Made by a program: the position numbers and the translations under genes
Part shown: positions 25,431-37,056 of the stretch, piece after piece
Numbering within the stretch: position 1 is the stretch's first letter
How the letters are laid out: the number at the start of each line of letters is the position of its first letter
The notes under the pieces: model-generated
The model's input: only the letters and a program-made list of their open reading frames with translations
The model's database searches: none
Told to the model about the DNA's origin: nothing
NCBI RefSeq assembly: GCF_051020975.1
Contig: NC_135037.1
Span: 6,510,001-6,574,000 of the forward strand
Reading direction: 5' to 3'
Origin: Osmia lignaria lignaria
Lineage: Eukaryota; Arthropoda; Insecta; Hymenoptera; Megachilidae
Length of the DNA: 64,000 nucleotides

Positions 25431-25977
25431 GGTAGATACCGCTGCGAAAACATAATTCAGCCAGTAGGAATCTTGTTAAACCCGACGAAATTATGATCCT
25501 ACGGGCTCATTCGGTATTCAACGGTGTTCGAAGTTTTCGTTTACCGGTCACTTGTAAATCCTTCCGTCGATACGTTCGAAGGAAGACCCTTAAAACAAGA
25601 GATTTTTACCTCCAAACGTATGATCTTTCCAATAAATGTAACAGCGTTCGGTTTACAAAGTCACTTTAGGAGAGTTCAGAAATTTCCATGGAAAGCCTTG
25701 AAGAATGTTCGGCAAAGCTTCCCGGGTATATAGATAAAAATGGTAACCGAAGTGAATGCCGTGAGCACGTTACATTTTCTCGAGTATCGTCTCAAGATGG
25801 GTAGTGTTGGGCGGAGATTTTCATTCGGCTTTCCCGCTGGATCGACAAGACCCAGCTTCAAAGAACTCCCACGGTATTGTCCCGGCACGCCGGAACACTT
25901 TTCGCTTTCGTATAGACTTTGCGCTCCTTGGAAGCATACGAAACAATGATGTATCGTTGTTAAAAAATTTTTATATA

Positions 25978-26163
25978 CAGTAGACTCTCGTTATATTGCC
26001 GCGAGCTGGGTTGTGGAAATGGAAAATTTATCAGCTTCCAAGTTCTCATTTAAAGGGAAAAGAAAGATTAGAAGTAGATATAGACTATGATGGTCATGGA
26101 GTAAAAGGGATAGTAGTAAAAAAAATCAAATCATTCAAGTGGCAATATAACGAGAGTCTACTG
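25978..26163. mobile_element. TA-flanked pogo/Tc1-type MITE, copy 1
   Basis: The ends CAGTAGACTCTCGTTATATT... and its exact reverse complement ...AATATAACGAGAGTCTACTG form a perfect inverted repeat of about 23 bases. TA lies immediately outside each end. The 186-base interior is purine-rich and non-coding. A second, more diverged copy with the same ends lies at 55192-55407. The perfect termini suggest recent activity or gene conversion. Confidence 0.85.
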
Positions 26164-26181
26164 TAATTGAGAAAAGCTTAA

Positions 26182-26505
26182 TTCAATGGCCCAATATTCC
26201 ATTCTAAGAAAAGAAAAAGTAATTCCTCAGAGTAACTTTTGACATAATAAATCCTAGTGCACGTAATTCAAAAAGAATGCGGTGCAATACGAAAAGAAAA
26301 ATTCTTGATTCACTGCACCAACGTTCCACTTCGCAAGAACAAAAATCTAGCATAATTTCATAGGGCAACTTCTGACACAATAGAAACTATCAAACGTTAA
26401 AATTAATCGTGCATGCAACTGAAAAGGAATTTTCTTTTAAAAAGAATAACACTCGATTCAATGCAACAACGTTCTATTTTATGAATAGAAAAATCTAACG
26501 ATTAT
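26182..26505. repeat. Tandem repeat of ~130-150 bases, two and a third units
   Basis: Unit starts are TTCAATGGCCCAATATTCCA (26182), TTCACTGCACCAACGTTCCA (26309) and TTCAATGCAACAACGTTCTA (26457). Units 1 and 2 also share AGGGCAACTTCTGACACAAT-like sequence. It starts 19 bases after the MITE that ends at 26163. Confidence 0.7.
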
Positions 26506-27917
26506 TTCCTTCGATCTTTCCTTCACGTGATTCGGCTCAATTACTCACTGCAGGAACACGATCTTACAGTACCGTAATACGAATCCATAATTCATAAATT
26601 GCCAGGCATTAACCTGTCTTTTCGGCCGAGACACGCGAAACACGCTTTTACCTCGTTAACACCGGGGGGAACTTTTGACAGTGCGTGAACACGCACGGGG
26701 TTCTCGTGTGCATCGATGCGCAACGAGTGCATTCCGTGGCCGGTACGCGACGAGTGCACTCGCGTCGCGACGCTACGCGTCTACCGCTCGTTACGCCCGT
26801 ACCGTCTGTTGCAGATACGTATTTGCGGTTCCCGGACTTAATTAAAAATCAAAATATGAAAGTCTCCCGCTCGTTCCGTGGACCCTTGATTCTGCGTTTG
26901 TTTTTCAAATCGAAAAAATCAAGCCCCGTCCGACGCGGCGCTCGGTTGATTTATTAAATTGCCCACCGTCGAGGTTTCGCCATTTCTGTTTGCCCTTCGT
27001 CTAACGGGCTAACTTTTGCAGATTGAAAGGCTCCATTCAATTTATTTTCGGTACTCGATACTTGAGTGCAATTCCTTGAGAAATTGATCGACAGGAAGGA
27101 CTTCGAACGTGTAACACATCAATTGCTGGATGTGTATTGATGGATTTTCAGAGTTTTATAACAGTTTTTCAACAAAAATATTGTACACGATTCTACCTAC
27201 AATATTTTAAGAAAGAAACGAAAGTAAATTAACAAACTTTTCATCCCTTTTAAAGAACTTAATCAAAGAAATATCTATTGTCTGCGGGGAATAGCGTGAA
27301 AATGGCACGAAACAAAAAAGCTGAAAGATTCACTTGAAACAGTAGAGACACTCGACGCGTCTCTCTATTAAGGGAATTCTTCATTAAAGTCAGCAGAAAT
27401 CGTGCTGAAACGAGGGGTCGAATAAGGCTTATCTGCGCCCAGTCGGCGCATTGTTCCCCTGGACTCCAGTTATTCGCAATCTGCAGGGGTGCAGGCTTTA
27501 GTTTAAACTTCGAAACGGATCTAGCGCCGTCGTGTAATGCTTACTCGGTAATTTTCTGGGCCCCGGCAAATAGTTTATACGCAAAATGGGGCGTCAGTTG
27601 AAGGGGGGCGAGAGGGGCTGAAACCGGGCGGATGAGATAGATAACGTTAACCCGTGCCAATTTATTCACCCTATCCCCGTTTCTAGACTAACCAACACGT
27701 TCCTATGCTGGAAACGTTTGCCTGATCGAACCACTGCTACCCTTACCATCCTGAATCTTATGGACATGGGGTGTATTTAAGAGTATGTGCCATTCCTTTG
27801 ATCGTTACCTAAGTTTTAGTGAAATTATTCAAACATTTGCTTTGAAATTATCAGACTTGGTACGCCTCGCGCTTTCTCTCGTAGAATTATTAATACAAAT
27901 TTTATAAATAATTATTT
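26506..27917. other. No gene seen
   Basis: A GC-rich patch at 26620-26830 with repeated GAGTGCA-CGACGAGTGC words is followed by AT-rich DNA and a moderate-GC patch at 27400-27680. No splice pair, inverted element or coding signal was found. Confidence 0.5.
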
Positions 27918-28105
27918 TTAACACTAGACCTTCCGACGTTTGATGCACCCTTATTTTTAAGTTGAAAATAATGTAGAAAACTCAATAGATAAAGGAAGAA
28001 ACATAATTCGATATATACATCTATTCTTTTTCTCGACAATAGCTAACATTTATGATTAAAAATAAGAAACTTGAAACCAATCATTTTTATTGGTTCTGGT
28101 GTTAA
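27918..28105. mobile_element. TTAA miniature element, CACYAGA family, copy 1
   Basis: The left end TTAACACTAGACCTTCC and the right end (reverse complement TTAACACCAGAACCAAT) share about the first 13 bases with one difference or gap. TTAA bounds both ends. Inside the right end there is a short hairpin-like CCAATCATTTTTATTGG. The next element (28106-28260) starts at the adjoining TTAA and shares the same right end, so the two form a head-to-tail pair. Confidence 0.5.
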
Positions 28106-28260
28106 TTAAACTGGGAAACCTTCATCTTTTTACAAGCTTTTCCATTTCTTTTTTTTTTTAATTAAATATATTCCAACCAAAATATCTCGATAAAATTTAT
28201 AATTTAAAATAAGAAATTTGAATCCAATCATTTTGACTGGTTTGGTAGTTCTGGTGTTAA
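28106..28260. mobile_element. TTAA miniature element, CACYAGA family, copy 2
   Basis: The right end (reverse complement TTAACACCAGAACTACCAAA) is the better preserved terminus of the family. The stretch AATAAGAAATTTGAATCCAA repeats the AATAAGAAACTTGAAACCAA of copy 1, about 140 bases upstream. The left end TTAAACTGGGAAACC is degraded. Either two tandem insertions into adjoining TTAA sites or a local duplication would explain the pair. Confidence 0.42.
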
Positions 28261-29035
28261 TTAATTTCCATGAAATTTCAACAACTCTATAACTAAAAAT
28301 AATTAAATATTAAATAACACTATTAACGAGAAGTCAGTCAGTTGAGAGATTCAATTGTACACCTTCTTCTGAAATTAACCAGCCAGAAGATTCCCTTAGT
28401 TCTCGAGTTACCCTATACTATTATTTGCTCAGATATTCATTTAACTTTACCGTCTTCATCCCTTACTTCCTTCCTCTCATCCACTATCTCATATTCTCGT
28501 ATGCACCCATCTTTTCTCGCATCTCATCGTTCCTACCCCTTTCTCACGGTGGAGGAAAGGTAGGCATACTAAATATCCAACATGGCAGAGTGTACTTTGG
28601 CGTTGCCACGGTTCCTTTCACCCCCCAAAAAGCTCATAATATACGAACACGCTTTCCACCCAGCGATTACTCTATTGCTCCTGTTTCGAGCTCGCGCGTA
28701 TAAGCTCGTCATTTCGCCGCGAGTTCGTCGGGCTCGCTTGCCACGATGGATCCTCGACAACTTTCGCGAGAACCTGAAACAGTGTACAATCTCGTTGCTT
28801 CCTTCTGCTTTTGACTTTACCTGCGAAACGACTCGTTTGTTAACACTCGTTTCGTTGAAAACTCGAAACTTCTTCCATGCACCACTGTAATTAGTCGATT
28901 ATAAAATAACAGGACAGTGGAATCATTAGGCTCCGATGATTTTCGTGCATTTTGTGTACTTACTTATAATTCTGAGGGCACAGAATACCTTTGCAAATGA
29001 AAGGTTTGAATAAATTAAAAAATAGATGTACTTAC

Positions 29036-29102
29036 GGAGAAGTTTCACTGCAACGACTCTTGATGACCATGTATATTCGATATGAATCCTTAATCTGCTT
29101 AC
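29036..29102 (-). CDS. Candidate exon, or recursive-splicing exon, with abutting acceptor and donor
   Basis: Read on the minus strand, a T-rich tract ends TTTTTGTTGCAG and is followed at once by GTAAGCAG. An acceptor therefore sits directly on a donor-like sequence. Sixty-seven bases later comes CTTCTCC|GTAAGTAC, a second strong donor. Two readings are possible. One is a short exon, open in the frame giving VSRLRIHIEYTWSSRVVAVK and also in a frame giving KQIKDSYRIYMVIKSRC. The other is a ratchet point, where the regenerated donor is used to remove a very long intron in steps. A second AG eight bases inside (AAGCAG) could serve as an alternative acceptor. I recognise neither peptide, and two open frames in so short a piece prove little. 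The splice-signal arrangement is the solid observation. Confidence 0.4.
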
Positions 29103-30034
29103 CTGCAACAAAAATAAAAAAGAAATTATAATCAATAATATTTTATATCTGTAATGCGAAGAGAGAAGTGTGGATGAATCGAGGTAAACGTGTCGGCTAC
29201 TTGGAAGGCGTTTAGGGCCGATTAATACCAGCTTTAATTCGATCGAGGCGACAAGTATTCGCGACATCCTCGGTAGCCATTATTAATTACTAATTGGCCT
29301 TGGAGCAGCGTGCGCCATACGGTTATAAGATACCGGCGATGTCCCTCCGGTTCGTATAATTAGTCGAGGAGGAGCAGCCTGCTCGGCGAGGATCATTAAG
29401 GATTTATTTACAGCTGGTACAATGGCCCGCTGATCTTCGTCGCGATACCGGACGACCCTTAGACCTCTCCGCCCCCGATACAACCGTATCCTCGTCGTTA
29501 ATTCGAAGCAATGCTGATCCAACCACGGCCAGACCATATTTACGGACCTTAATCAACCGTTCTGAGAAACAATGACATACAATGAGGTTCATCGGGGACA
29601 AACTTTTATTTCAGAGTATCCTTGATTGAATTTCTCACGGGTCATCTTAATGCCGTTACTATTCCATTAGACATACAGAGGGTGGCCAAATTATTATACT
29701 CAAATAATAATTTCATATTAAGCGATGGATAGAATAAATGTCTTTACTGGAATTTTATAATATTATTTTTAATAATTATTTATAATAATAATAAATGTAT
29801 TTAAAAGTACAAATTAGACATTTTTATATAGATTACAGACTATATTCTAGAGAAAAAATGAAATCATTCAATATTTTGTCATTCTTTTATGATTCCGATT
29901 CATGATTATTTCTTTGATTTCTGGAACCTCAATTCCAGCCACTAACAAAGACCCGAAACGTATTTACAATTCTTGACATGCATTAGCACCCACCCACCTT
30001 TTTAATAAAAATGGTGTTTTAAAAGTTAAGTTAA

Positions 30035-30293
30035 TTAACCCTTTGACAGCGGTGCACTCTAGCACGGAAGCATCAATATAGAAATGATATTCGCATGTCA
30101 GTCGCTGCGACTGGCTGTCACACATCGTTATGCTCATTAACAAAAATGCACGTTTCGTTCTCATATGTGGGCAATATGTTTGTAAAGGAAATATAAACTT
30201 AATTAAATATAAAGAAACAATTTCGAAATTGGCAAATGAAGAAGTTAATTACGAAAAATTTAAAGGGCGTCTTTAGAGTAGTTAAAGGGTTAA
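30035..30293. mobile_element. TTAA miniature element, CCCTTTGAC family, copy 1
   Basis: The left end TTAACCCTTTGACAGCGG and the right end (reverse complement TTAACCCTTTAACTACTC) match over the first 10 bases exactly and to about 14 with one change. TTAA lies at both edges. It is 259 bases long, and the interior carries a GCAGTCGCTGCGACTGGC palindromic stretch at about 30099-30116. Other members are at 32584 and 55514. Confidence 0.65.
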
Positions 30294-30490
30294 ATCTACG
30301 TCTTTCGTACATTTTGAGGACAAATTGTTTGACTATGATAATTTTTCCATCCTCTGCAATGTTCTTACAATTTGTCCATTTAACGAAACTGCTCGAATAG
30401 AAGCACGAGAGCATCAGCAGACGAGATTCACGCATTCGAAATTCTTTTCATGTCTCACGGCTCGTGATTTTTACCCGACAAGCAACAGAG

Positions 30491-30757
30491 TCAATTATTC
30501 GAATCTGTATCCGGTTGACGAAGACCAGAGGCTGCCTTTGCATCCATTACAGAAAAGTCGCGTCGGCTCTCATGGTTAGAGACGAGGTTCCAGCGTGCTC
30601 GAGGCTGAAGTGCGCGGATACTTTGCAGTCTTTCCGGCTCGTAGTAGTCGTCTGTCGTCTGACTGGCACGAGCAAAAGGTCGGCTTTGGATGATGCTAGA
30701 AAAGCAGACAATCAGACATGCTACGAATGCCAGGGAAGCCAAGGAAAGCCTCTGGCT
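30491..30757 (-). other. Possible secretory-leader exon of a small peptide precursor
   Basis: On the minus strand a frame contains a hydrophobic run, LSLASLAFVACLIVCFSSII, followed by a small polar stretch QSRPFARAS. This resembles a signal peptide and cleavage region. It continues through TTDDYYEPERLQSIRALQPR, has dibasic or basic sites, and reaches a stop at 30491. There is no in-frame ATG before the hydrophobic run, so an upstream exon with the start codon would be needed. A CAG just before it could be an acceptor but lacks a pyrimidine tract. I do not recognise the peptide as any named neuropeptide. The plus strand is also open here (30464-30931), which shows the region is simply GC-rich. 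Most likely fortuitous. Confidence 0.15.
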
Positions 30758-30974
30758 ACGAGATCCGGCCTCTATCTTATTTCAACGTCCGCCTCTTCTT
30801 TCGCGCTTCTCCATTCCTGTCGGACCCGATATTTGCGTGCCGGCCTCGCCTCGGCCTCGCAAGAAACAGATTACACGGGCTCTGACGGCGGTGAAACGCT
30901 GATTTTCATCAGTGTTCGGGACAGCAGGTAAAACGGGCTGAAGGAAGCATGCTTTGAATTAAATTCGTATGGTA

Positions 30975-31112
30975 TTAACCCTTTTCACTCTCTTGTAGTT
31001 GACAATCCGTTTCACATTAATTTAGCGATTCCTCGAGGAAAAATTTTCATCTCTTCTTTCATTTAATAGAATAATTAACGGCGGGATGATCGAGGTGAAC
31101 GAAAGGTGTTAA
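30975..31112. mobile_element. Possible short TTAA element
   Basis: The left TTAACCCTTTTCACTC and the right end in reverse complement TTAACACCTTTCGTTC share about 12 of 17 positions, with TTAA at both edges and 138 bases in total. This is weaker than the other calls. A chance pairing in AT-rich DNA cannot be excluded. Confidence 0.25.
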
Positions 31113-32583
31113 AGAAAAGTGGCGATGGCAAGCAGGAAGCCCGATCAGGAACGGTGCTTCCTCTTAGCGCGTAGATATGTCTTTAAACCACGAGCTGGCT
31201 TAACGAACGACTTGATGAAAGTTTCAGGAGCCCGTGAAATCCTCGGAGAGCGGTGCATCTGAGCCGCCGGGTTTAAGCTTAAACTATAAGGGTTTACGTA
31301 ATGTGGTTTAATGCGGTATCCTTGTCGTCCACGCCGTAGACACATCCTAGCGAAGTTTCTAGCCTAGTGTTCCGGTCGCTGGAACGAGGCTGGTTTTAGC
31401 GGGGATCGATCTCTTCGAGAGGATTATTCCGCTTCGAATCCTCTCGAGCTTCTCTGTTGTTCTTATGGATTTGTCACGAGTTCTTCAAACCCTTAGGTGT
31501 TATAAGTTAGTACAATATCTTCAGAATTTTTTACGTTTCTTGATTTTAAATGAAATTGCAATTAACACATTATTCATCGGCCATAAATAAAATAGATATA
31601 AATTACCACGTTATAATTAACAACAACTAAAGATTAAAAGGTAACCCTTCTCTTCAATTTTCTCTTAACTGAAATACATCTAATTTTCATTATTTCAACA
31701 GAGTTATATGTGAATTTGTAATAATCAAAACGTTATTAATTAGTTTATCAAAAAGCCTATTAATAGGCTTCTGATAAAATTGAGAAAATTTTAAATTTCT
31801 TCTTTTATTAAATTTTGAAAAATTACCTTGGAAGGTTGTAAATTTTGATTGTGCTGTCTTGCAATATTTGAAAGTCCCTTCGGTCCCTTTTTTTTTATTT
31901 GACAAATTCGAAGCGGATTTGTTCGTGCAATGACATTACCAGATCGACGTCAATAATAAAGATGAACGAGGTGAGAATTTTTTGAAAGGGTTCTAAAATC
32001 GAGAAAGAACATTCTTCCCGTTTCTTCCTTATCGATTCTTCATTTTTCACTTTACCTGGATGTCACACGCCAACACGAGATCAAGCTACGAGTGGAAATA
32101 TGATTCTCGGTGCATGGATTCGTCGGTTCACCGTCTTCGACGCTTACTGACGAGCTTTCAGTCAGCAGACTACTTTCCGAGCGGGTAAAGTTTATGGAAA
32201 ATCGATCCACGGCAGGGAATTCTAGTTCATAAACCGGAGGATCGTAAAACGGCTTGACAGACTGTGCGGGTAACAGTCGGATGGAGGGAAAAAAAAAGGA
32301 ACGATCGCGAGATCTCTTTTATTCCTCTCGGATAAAACGTATGAAGTTGAGTGAAATCAAATCAACTATCCCAATTGAAATCGCGCTATCTGTGAAAACG
32401 AAACTTCAAATCCTTTGAAATAATATTTCATTCAAACGACAATTGTCAAAATAGTATATGAATCATAAAATGTACAAAAAATACCAAAACACTGTCTTTT
32501 TTTTTTATTTAAGTTCACCTAAACCTTTGTAAAATACTATCTTAAAGACATCAAAAATGAAGAAAGAAAAAAAATTCCTAGAT
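31113..32583. other. No gene seen
   Basis: GC-mixed to about 31480, then AT-rich. AAAAAGCCTATTAATAGGCTTCT at about 31750 contains an AGCCTATTAATAGGCT perfect 16-base palindrome. No gene signal. Confidence 0.5.
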
Positions 32584-32789
32584 TTAACCCTTTGACTGCT
32601 ATGAGCGCATATATGCGATTTCGCGTATCTTAATTATAATTAAATAAAATTTATCACTGCATGTTACTAATTACACACTATATCTTATTAGATTATAAAA
32701 CAATGAAAAATAATAAAGGGGAAAAAATGATTCTTATTTCATACATACAAAACATTTAAGCTCAGAGTACTTAGCAGTCAGAGGGTTAA
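32584..32789. mobile_element. TTAA miniature element, CCCTTTGAC family, copy 2
   Basis: The left end TTAACCCTTTGACTGCTA and the right end, reverse complement TTAACCCTCTGACTGCTA, match over 18 bases with one difference. TTAA at both ends is the piggyBac target. At 206 bases and without a frame it is a non-autonomous element mobilised in trans. This is the cleanest member of the family here. Confidence 0.82.
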
Positions 32790-33180
32790 AAAGAGCCACA
32801 GATGAAGGTGCGAGTGTTAAAAAGCAACGAAAATAAAATTAATAACCAGAAATGGGATAGTAAAGTTTTCCCTCATAAAAGAGTCTCTCTTGCACTCAGC
32901 GGGGATTTTCTTATTAACGCACGTCCAATTTAACGCGTACCGCTACTTCCGTTGTAATTAGAGGAATTTTAATAAGTCGTTCGAATGACACAGACGCAAA
33001 AAGCTTGGTCGCAGCAGTAAAATTCAGTGGATATCTAATAACGCTTGAACGCATCCCTCTCGTGAATAATTAACAGGATTTACAATTTCCACGAGGTGCA
33101 TTTACCTTTCATTGGAAAGCTTTCAGGTAGCAATGGTCGCTTTGCGAAGAGCTTTCCGTCGATTTCCTCCTTCTCGAGTA

Positions 33181-33402
33181 TTTACAATCACGCGATCAAA
33201 GGTTAAGATTGAGTTCTTCTTAAGAACCCTCCTTTAATTTGTTAATTCTTGACGTCTGAAATGGGTAAATGAATAAACTTTCGCGCTTCTTTCTACTCTT
33301 TTACTTTGATAAGAATTTGAAACTGTAAAAAGCTAAAAATTTATATTTGCAATCACGCGATCAAAGGGTAAGATTGATTCTTCTTAAGAATCCTCCTTTA
33401 AC
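33181..33402. repeat. Duplicated 57-base block with a 108-base spacer
   Basis: CAATCACGCGATCAAAGG is shared exactly, followed by TAAGATTGA, TTCTTCTTAAGAA and CCTCCTTTAA, at 33181-33238 and 33346-33402. TTCTTAAGAA is itself palindromic. The block is better conserved than its spacer. Confidence 0.8.
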
Positions 33403-36250
33403 CACTTGGAATCCCCGTTAATTTAACCACGTCGATACCCTTTTCGCTGTCCTCTACTCACAATCAGACAACTTTAAGTCCTTCCGAGAAGCGATTCAAT
33501 GGCGTATCCTTGTCGCCTTCATCACGGATACAAAGTTGGATAGTTCCAGAGCAAGTCGATTCCTAAGAGGGGAAAGTAGATTTACAGGGAATCAAATGGC
33601 CGAAGAGGATTGCGGAAACTCTGACAGAATTTGCCAATAGTCAAATCAACCCTTACATTTAATATAGATGAATCTTTCAACTCTAATGTATTCTACCAAA
33701 AAACCATCAATATTATCTGTGGTATCGGTAAATTAAGATGAAAAGCATTTATATGCTTTCACTTTTGTTCAAGTAGTACTTTCACTCTGAACTATCGAAA
33801 TCTTTTGAAGGTAGTTCGGAGACTCGCTGTTCTCTTCATCGCGAACACGTCCCAATGGAAGTTTCGGAATAGTTTCGACGGGGATGAAGTTGCTTCAAGA
33901 TAGATCGATTAACCGAGAACTTGATTATGGTTTCCGAAGAATAGAGGGATTCGAAGTTGCCATCCGTGTTCCAGCAACCCTGATGATCGATAACGTCCTT
34001 CAGTTTATTTTTCATCGTTTCATTCAGAGCTGACGTTCCGCCACTTTCGTCAGATTCGTCAAATATCTTTTCCATAGACTTCGAAGATAATCCATTTGCA
34101 TTCTTGAAAATTTCAAAATATCGTAAAATTTCAACGATTTCACGATCGTTTCTCTTTACGGTGCTTAATAATGCCAGGGCTGCGTTTAAAGCGACGTTTG
34201 CGGACGCTTTTAAATAATTTACTTAATCGAACCGCCGTGGTCGAAAACGCATCAGAGAACGCGCAAATATTGATTTTCAACAAGCACAAAAACGAGGCTG
34301 CGGCAGCTCGGTCATTGTTGGAATCGTTTTATCGGCTCGATGGTCCGTCCCATGGTGGACAATCATTACCGCCATTATCGTAACGCCATTCGGCCGGGCT
34401 GACGTCATTATCATCGTCGATATTAATAAAGGTAACATTACTGTACAATTACCGACGTTGCCGCGGTAAAATAACATTTGCGGACGATATTGCCGGCGAC
34501 GGGGTTGATCCCCCCCCGAAACGCGATTGACCGCATGAAGTACGGTAAGAAAAAAGATTATTTAATTACTTTACTTATCGTTAGAAACTGTCCGGAGTAT
34601 TCGGTAGTAAAAACGTCTCGGTGATAAGCATAATAAGGGAAACCCGTGTAATCTTGCATCACTTTCTTCCTCCAGCTAAAAGATAAGTCTCCGGAGTAGA
34701 CGATAAGTACGCGAAAGGATCAGCAAAGGAAAGAAAGGGGCTTAACATTCTGTGACGTTAAGAAGCGGCGCAAAAACGTTTCAGGCCACGATACTGATAA
34801 AACAGGATCGCTAAGAGTCTGAAAATAAGCGAAGCCAGAAACGGAGAGCAGTGTTTTTCTTCTCCCCCCTGAAGAACACCTCTCGCTAATCGTGAAATAC
34901 GAAAGCTCTTTTGAATACGTAAAGAGGAATGTTTTGTCGACGGTTCAGCTTCAATTCTAACGGTGCTCAATTAGCAGATTTCTACGTTCGCGTTAAAAAT
35001 AGCAAGAAAATTTGTTTTCCATATTTGATATTTGGATAAATGAAAGAGGAATGAAAGCAAGGGTTGAAAATATATAAAATAAGGAAGAAACGACGAAATT
35101 GAAATAGGATCTAAAAGAGAAACAAAATAGAAAGAAAAATTGCAATACAGGACGGTGAAATGAAAAAAGAAGAAAGTAGGGAAAGAATTGGAGGAATAAA
35201 TTGTCTTACGTCACAGTCCTTTAACCATCTCATAAACAGACCATAGACAGGTCCGATATGGATGGTGTGGGACACCCTTGCACTTCCTTAACCCTCGAAC
35301 TTCTCGAACGTCACCCTCCAACTATTTACTTTCATCCAAAATCGATATCGACCGTCCGTACTCTACATCTCTTCCCAAGAAACTTTCTCGTCCTGTTTGC
35401 TTTCGTGGTCATGATAGTATTGTTCACGGAAAAGATACTGGAGCACTTCCGCAAATGGCTCGAGGATTCTTTTTTCGGTGAATTCAAAAGAAAGAAAGTT
35501 AAATTTTATATTAAAAAAATTTCTTAATTTTCAATTTTAAAAAACGACAAATTAAATTCGCATAACGAATAAAAATAAAAGCTCCTCGATGGTTCGTATT
35601 AAAGACTCCAGAAGCCAGGGACCATTTCTTGATCCGTTCACTGGAGACCACCCAGTCGCGACGCGCACACGGTAGAAGTATCCTCGACCACGCGACAAGA
35701 AGCAATATCGTCGACTTAGATTTAGGCTCGGTACGATATACAAGTTACGCGTACGCGAAAAACATCGATGCCCCACCGGTGAGGGCAAGACGAGCATTAT
35801 TCCCTCGTGACTGACTCGCTCTCGCAGAGTGACGTGACGCGGGACCAGAGGTTTTTTGCAAATCGCCGTCCACGTCCATCCACCATATGCTGTCCAGAAT
35901 TCACGAGCCCAGTTCATAGCTGACCGCGTTTCACGCTGCGTCCGCGATTATCCCATCACGGATCAAAGAATCGACGAGTTTGATCGATCCGAGGAAAGGG
36001 ATCGTTGGTTAAGTTCTAAATAATCGTTGGAGACATTTTTATGGGGAGGATTTAGGGTGTAGCCGAACGGCTGGTCGATCACGTGTACGGTCGTTACATT
36101 TCACGCGAGAAGCTAATGTTAGGGGTGGAATAATAGAGTTATGAATCTTATGCCGGAAAGAGGATACGTTCGTGCGGTAAGTATTCCATGGGAAGAGTCA
36201 TATTTTTGTTAGCTTGATAGAAATATTTCGGGGAGGAAGATGATGGAAGA
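33403..36250. other. No gene seen
   Basis: The tract 34150-34510 is evenly GC-rich with repeated GCCATTATCG-like words and a run of eight C at 34511. Frames at 33836-34075 (minus) and 35552-35917 (minus) are unrecognised. A plus-strand donor-like GTGCG|GTAAGT at 36176 lacks a matching acceptor. Confidence 0.5.
34400..34407. promoter_or_regulatory. CRE-type palindrome TGACGTCA
   Basis: A perfect TGACGTCA lies in a GC-richer, low-divergence-looking tract (34150-34510) with repeated GCCATTATCG and TTTGCGGACG words. bZIP factors of the CREB/ATF class bind such sites. An isolated 8-base match can be chance. Confidence 0.3.
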
Positions 36251-36360
36251 ATTTCTTGAGAACATTCGTTCTTCGTTAATTTTTCTTTTTGGTTAAATTA
36301 ATCGTTCACTGTTGAATTTTTTAAAATTTGAACGTCGAAACCTTGTATAATTTATGAAAA
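36251..36360. repeat. Duplicated block, copy 1 (partner 37057-37156)
   Basis: TTTCTTGAGAACATTCGTTC, then TTCGTTAATTTTTC, GTTCACT and TTTGAACG(T/C)CGAAAC are repeated in order 806 bases downstream. It is an old direct repeat whose second copy starts right after a TTAA element. Confidence 0.8.
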
Positions 36361-36860
36361 TTATATTTAGTTACTTTTGCAATTGAATTTTAATTATGTA
36401 CAGAGATTGTTGCATAAAGAAACACGAAACGATTTGTTGTCGACGTCCTTTGCATTTTAATAAAGCGAAGATGTAAACGTTGTGTGCGGAGACGTTGTAA
36501 ATAGGTTCGGTAAGAAGGAAAGCGAATTAATTCTTTCTTTCGAAGCTCGAACTCCTGCGAGCAACATGGTTTCTTTCTATTTGTTTTCGACGACGTGGCC
36601 GGACCTGTTACGATTGAAAGTATTTTGCCCGGCGGGTTCGATAATCGATCGTAAAAACAGCTGCAGGATCGATCGGGCCATCGCGTGTTAAGAGAAAGTT
36701 AACTCGATCAGCCTTTCGGATACTCTGCACGGTTTAAACTGTTGTCTGCCGGATGAATTTAGAAGCGCACTGACGGCTAACTTTCAGACACTTTGTTGTT
36801 TGAAATGGACTGAAATGTGTTTCGATCCAAGATACTACTTCGATCTTCTGCTGCAATGTT

Positions 36861-37053
36861 CAACCCTCGGACGGCGGACCATGGAGAGAGTCCCAACTTG
36901 AATTCAATTTTCTATTTCATATTACTTTAATTTTCTAAATTTCACACTGTACCTTTGAAAATTATTCTTCCAGTTATGAAACTGATTCGTTTAAAAATGA
37001 TATATTCAACTTTAGACCAGTATCCTCGTCTGGATCTCGATTGGCTTAATTAA
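36861..37053. mobile_element. CGGACGGCGG-family TTAA element, truncated copy
   Basis: It begins CAACCCTCGGACGGCGGACC then ATGGAGAGAGTCCCAA, the diagnostic left end shared with copies at 52833, 58930 and (inverted) 60045. The TTAA is mutated. The body, TTTCTATTTCATATTACTTT, is shared with the copy at 58930. The right end stops at GATTGGCTTAATTAA without the usual GTGTTCAGGGGTTAA terminus. A duplicated stretch that also occurs at 36251 follows at once. Confidence 0.7.
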
Positions 37054-37056
37054 CAG

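Noticed and set aside
29670..29720. GAGGGTGGCCAAATTATTATAC as a mariner terminus
   Set aside because: No inverted partner found in the following AT-rich DNA.
30464..30931. Plus-strand frame of 155 codons
   Set aside because: No family resemblance. The opposite strand is open as well and the region is GC-rich.
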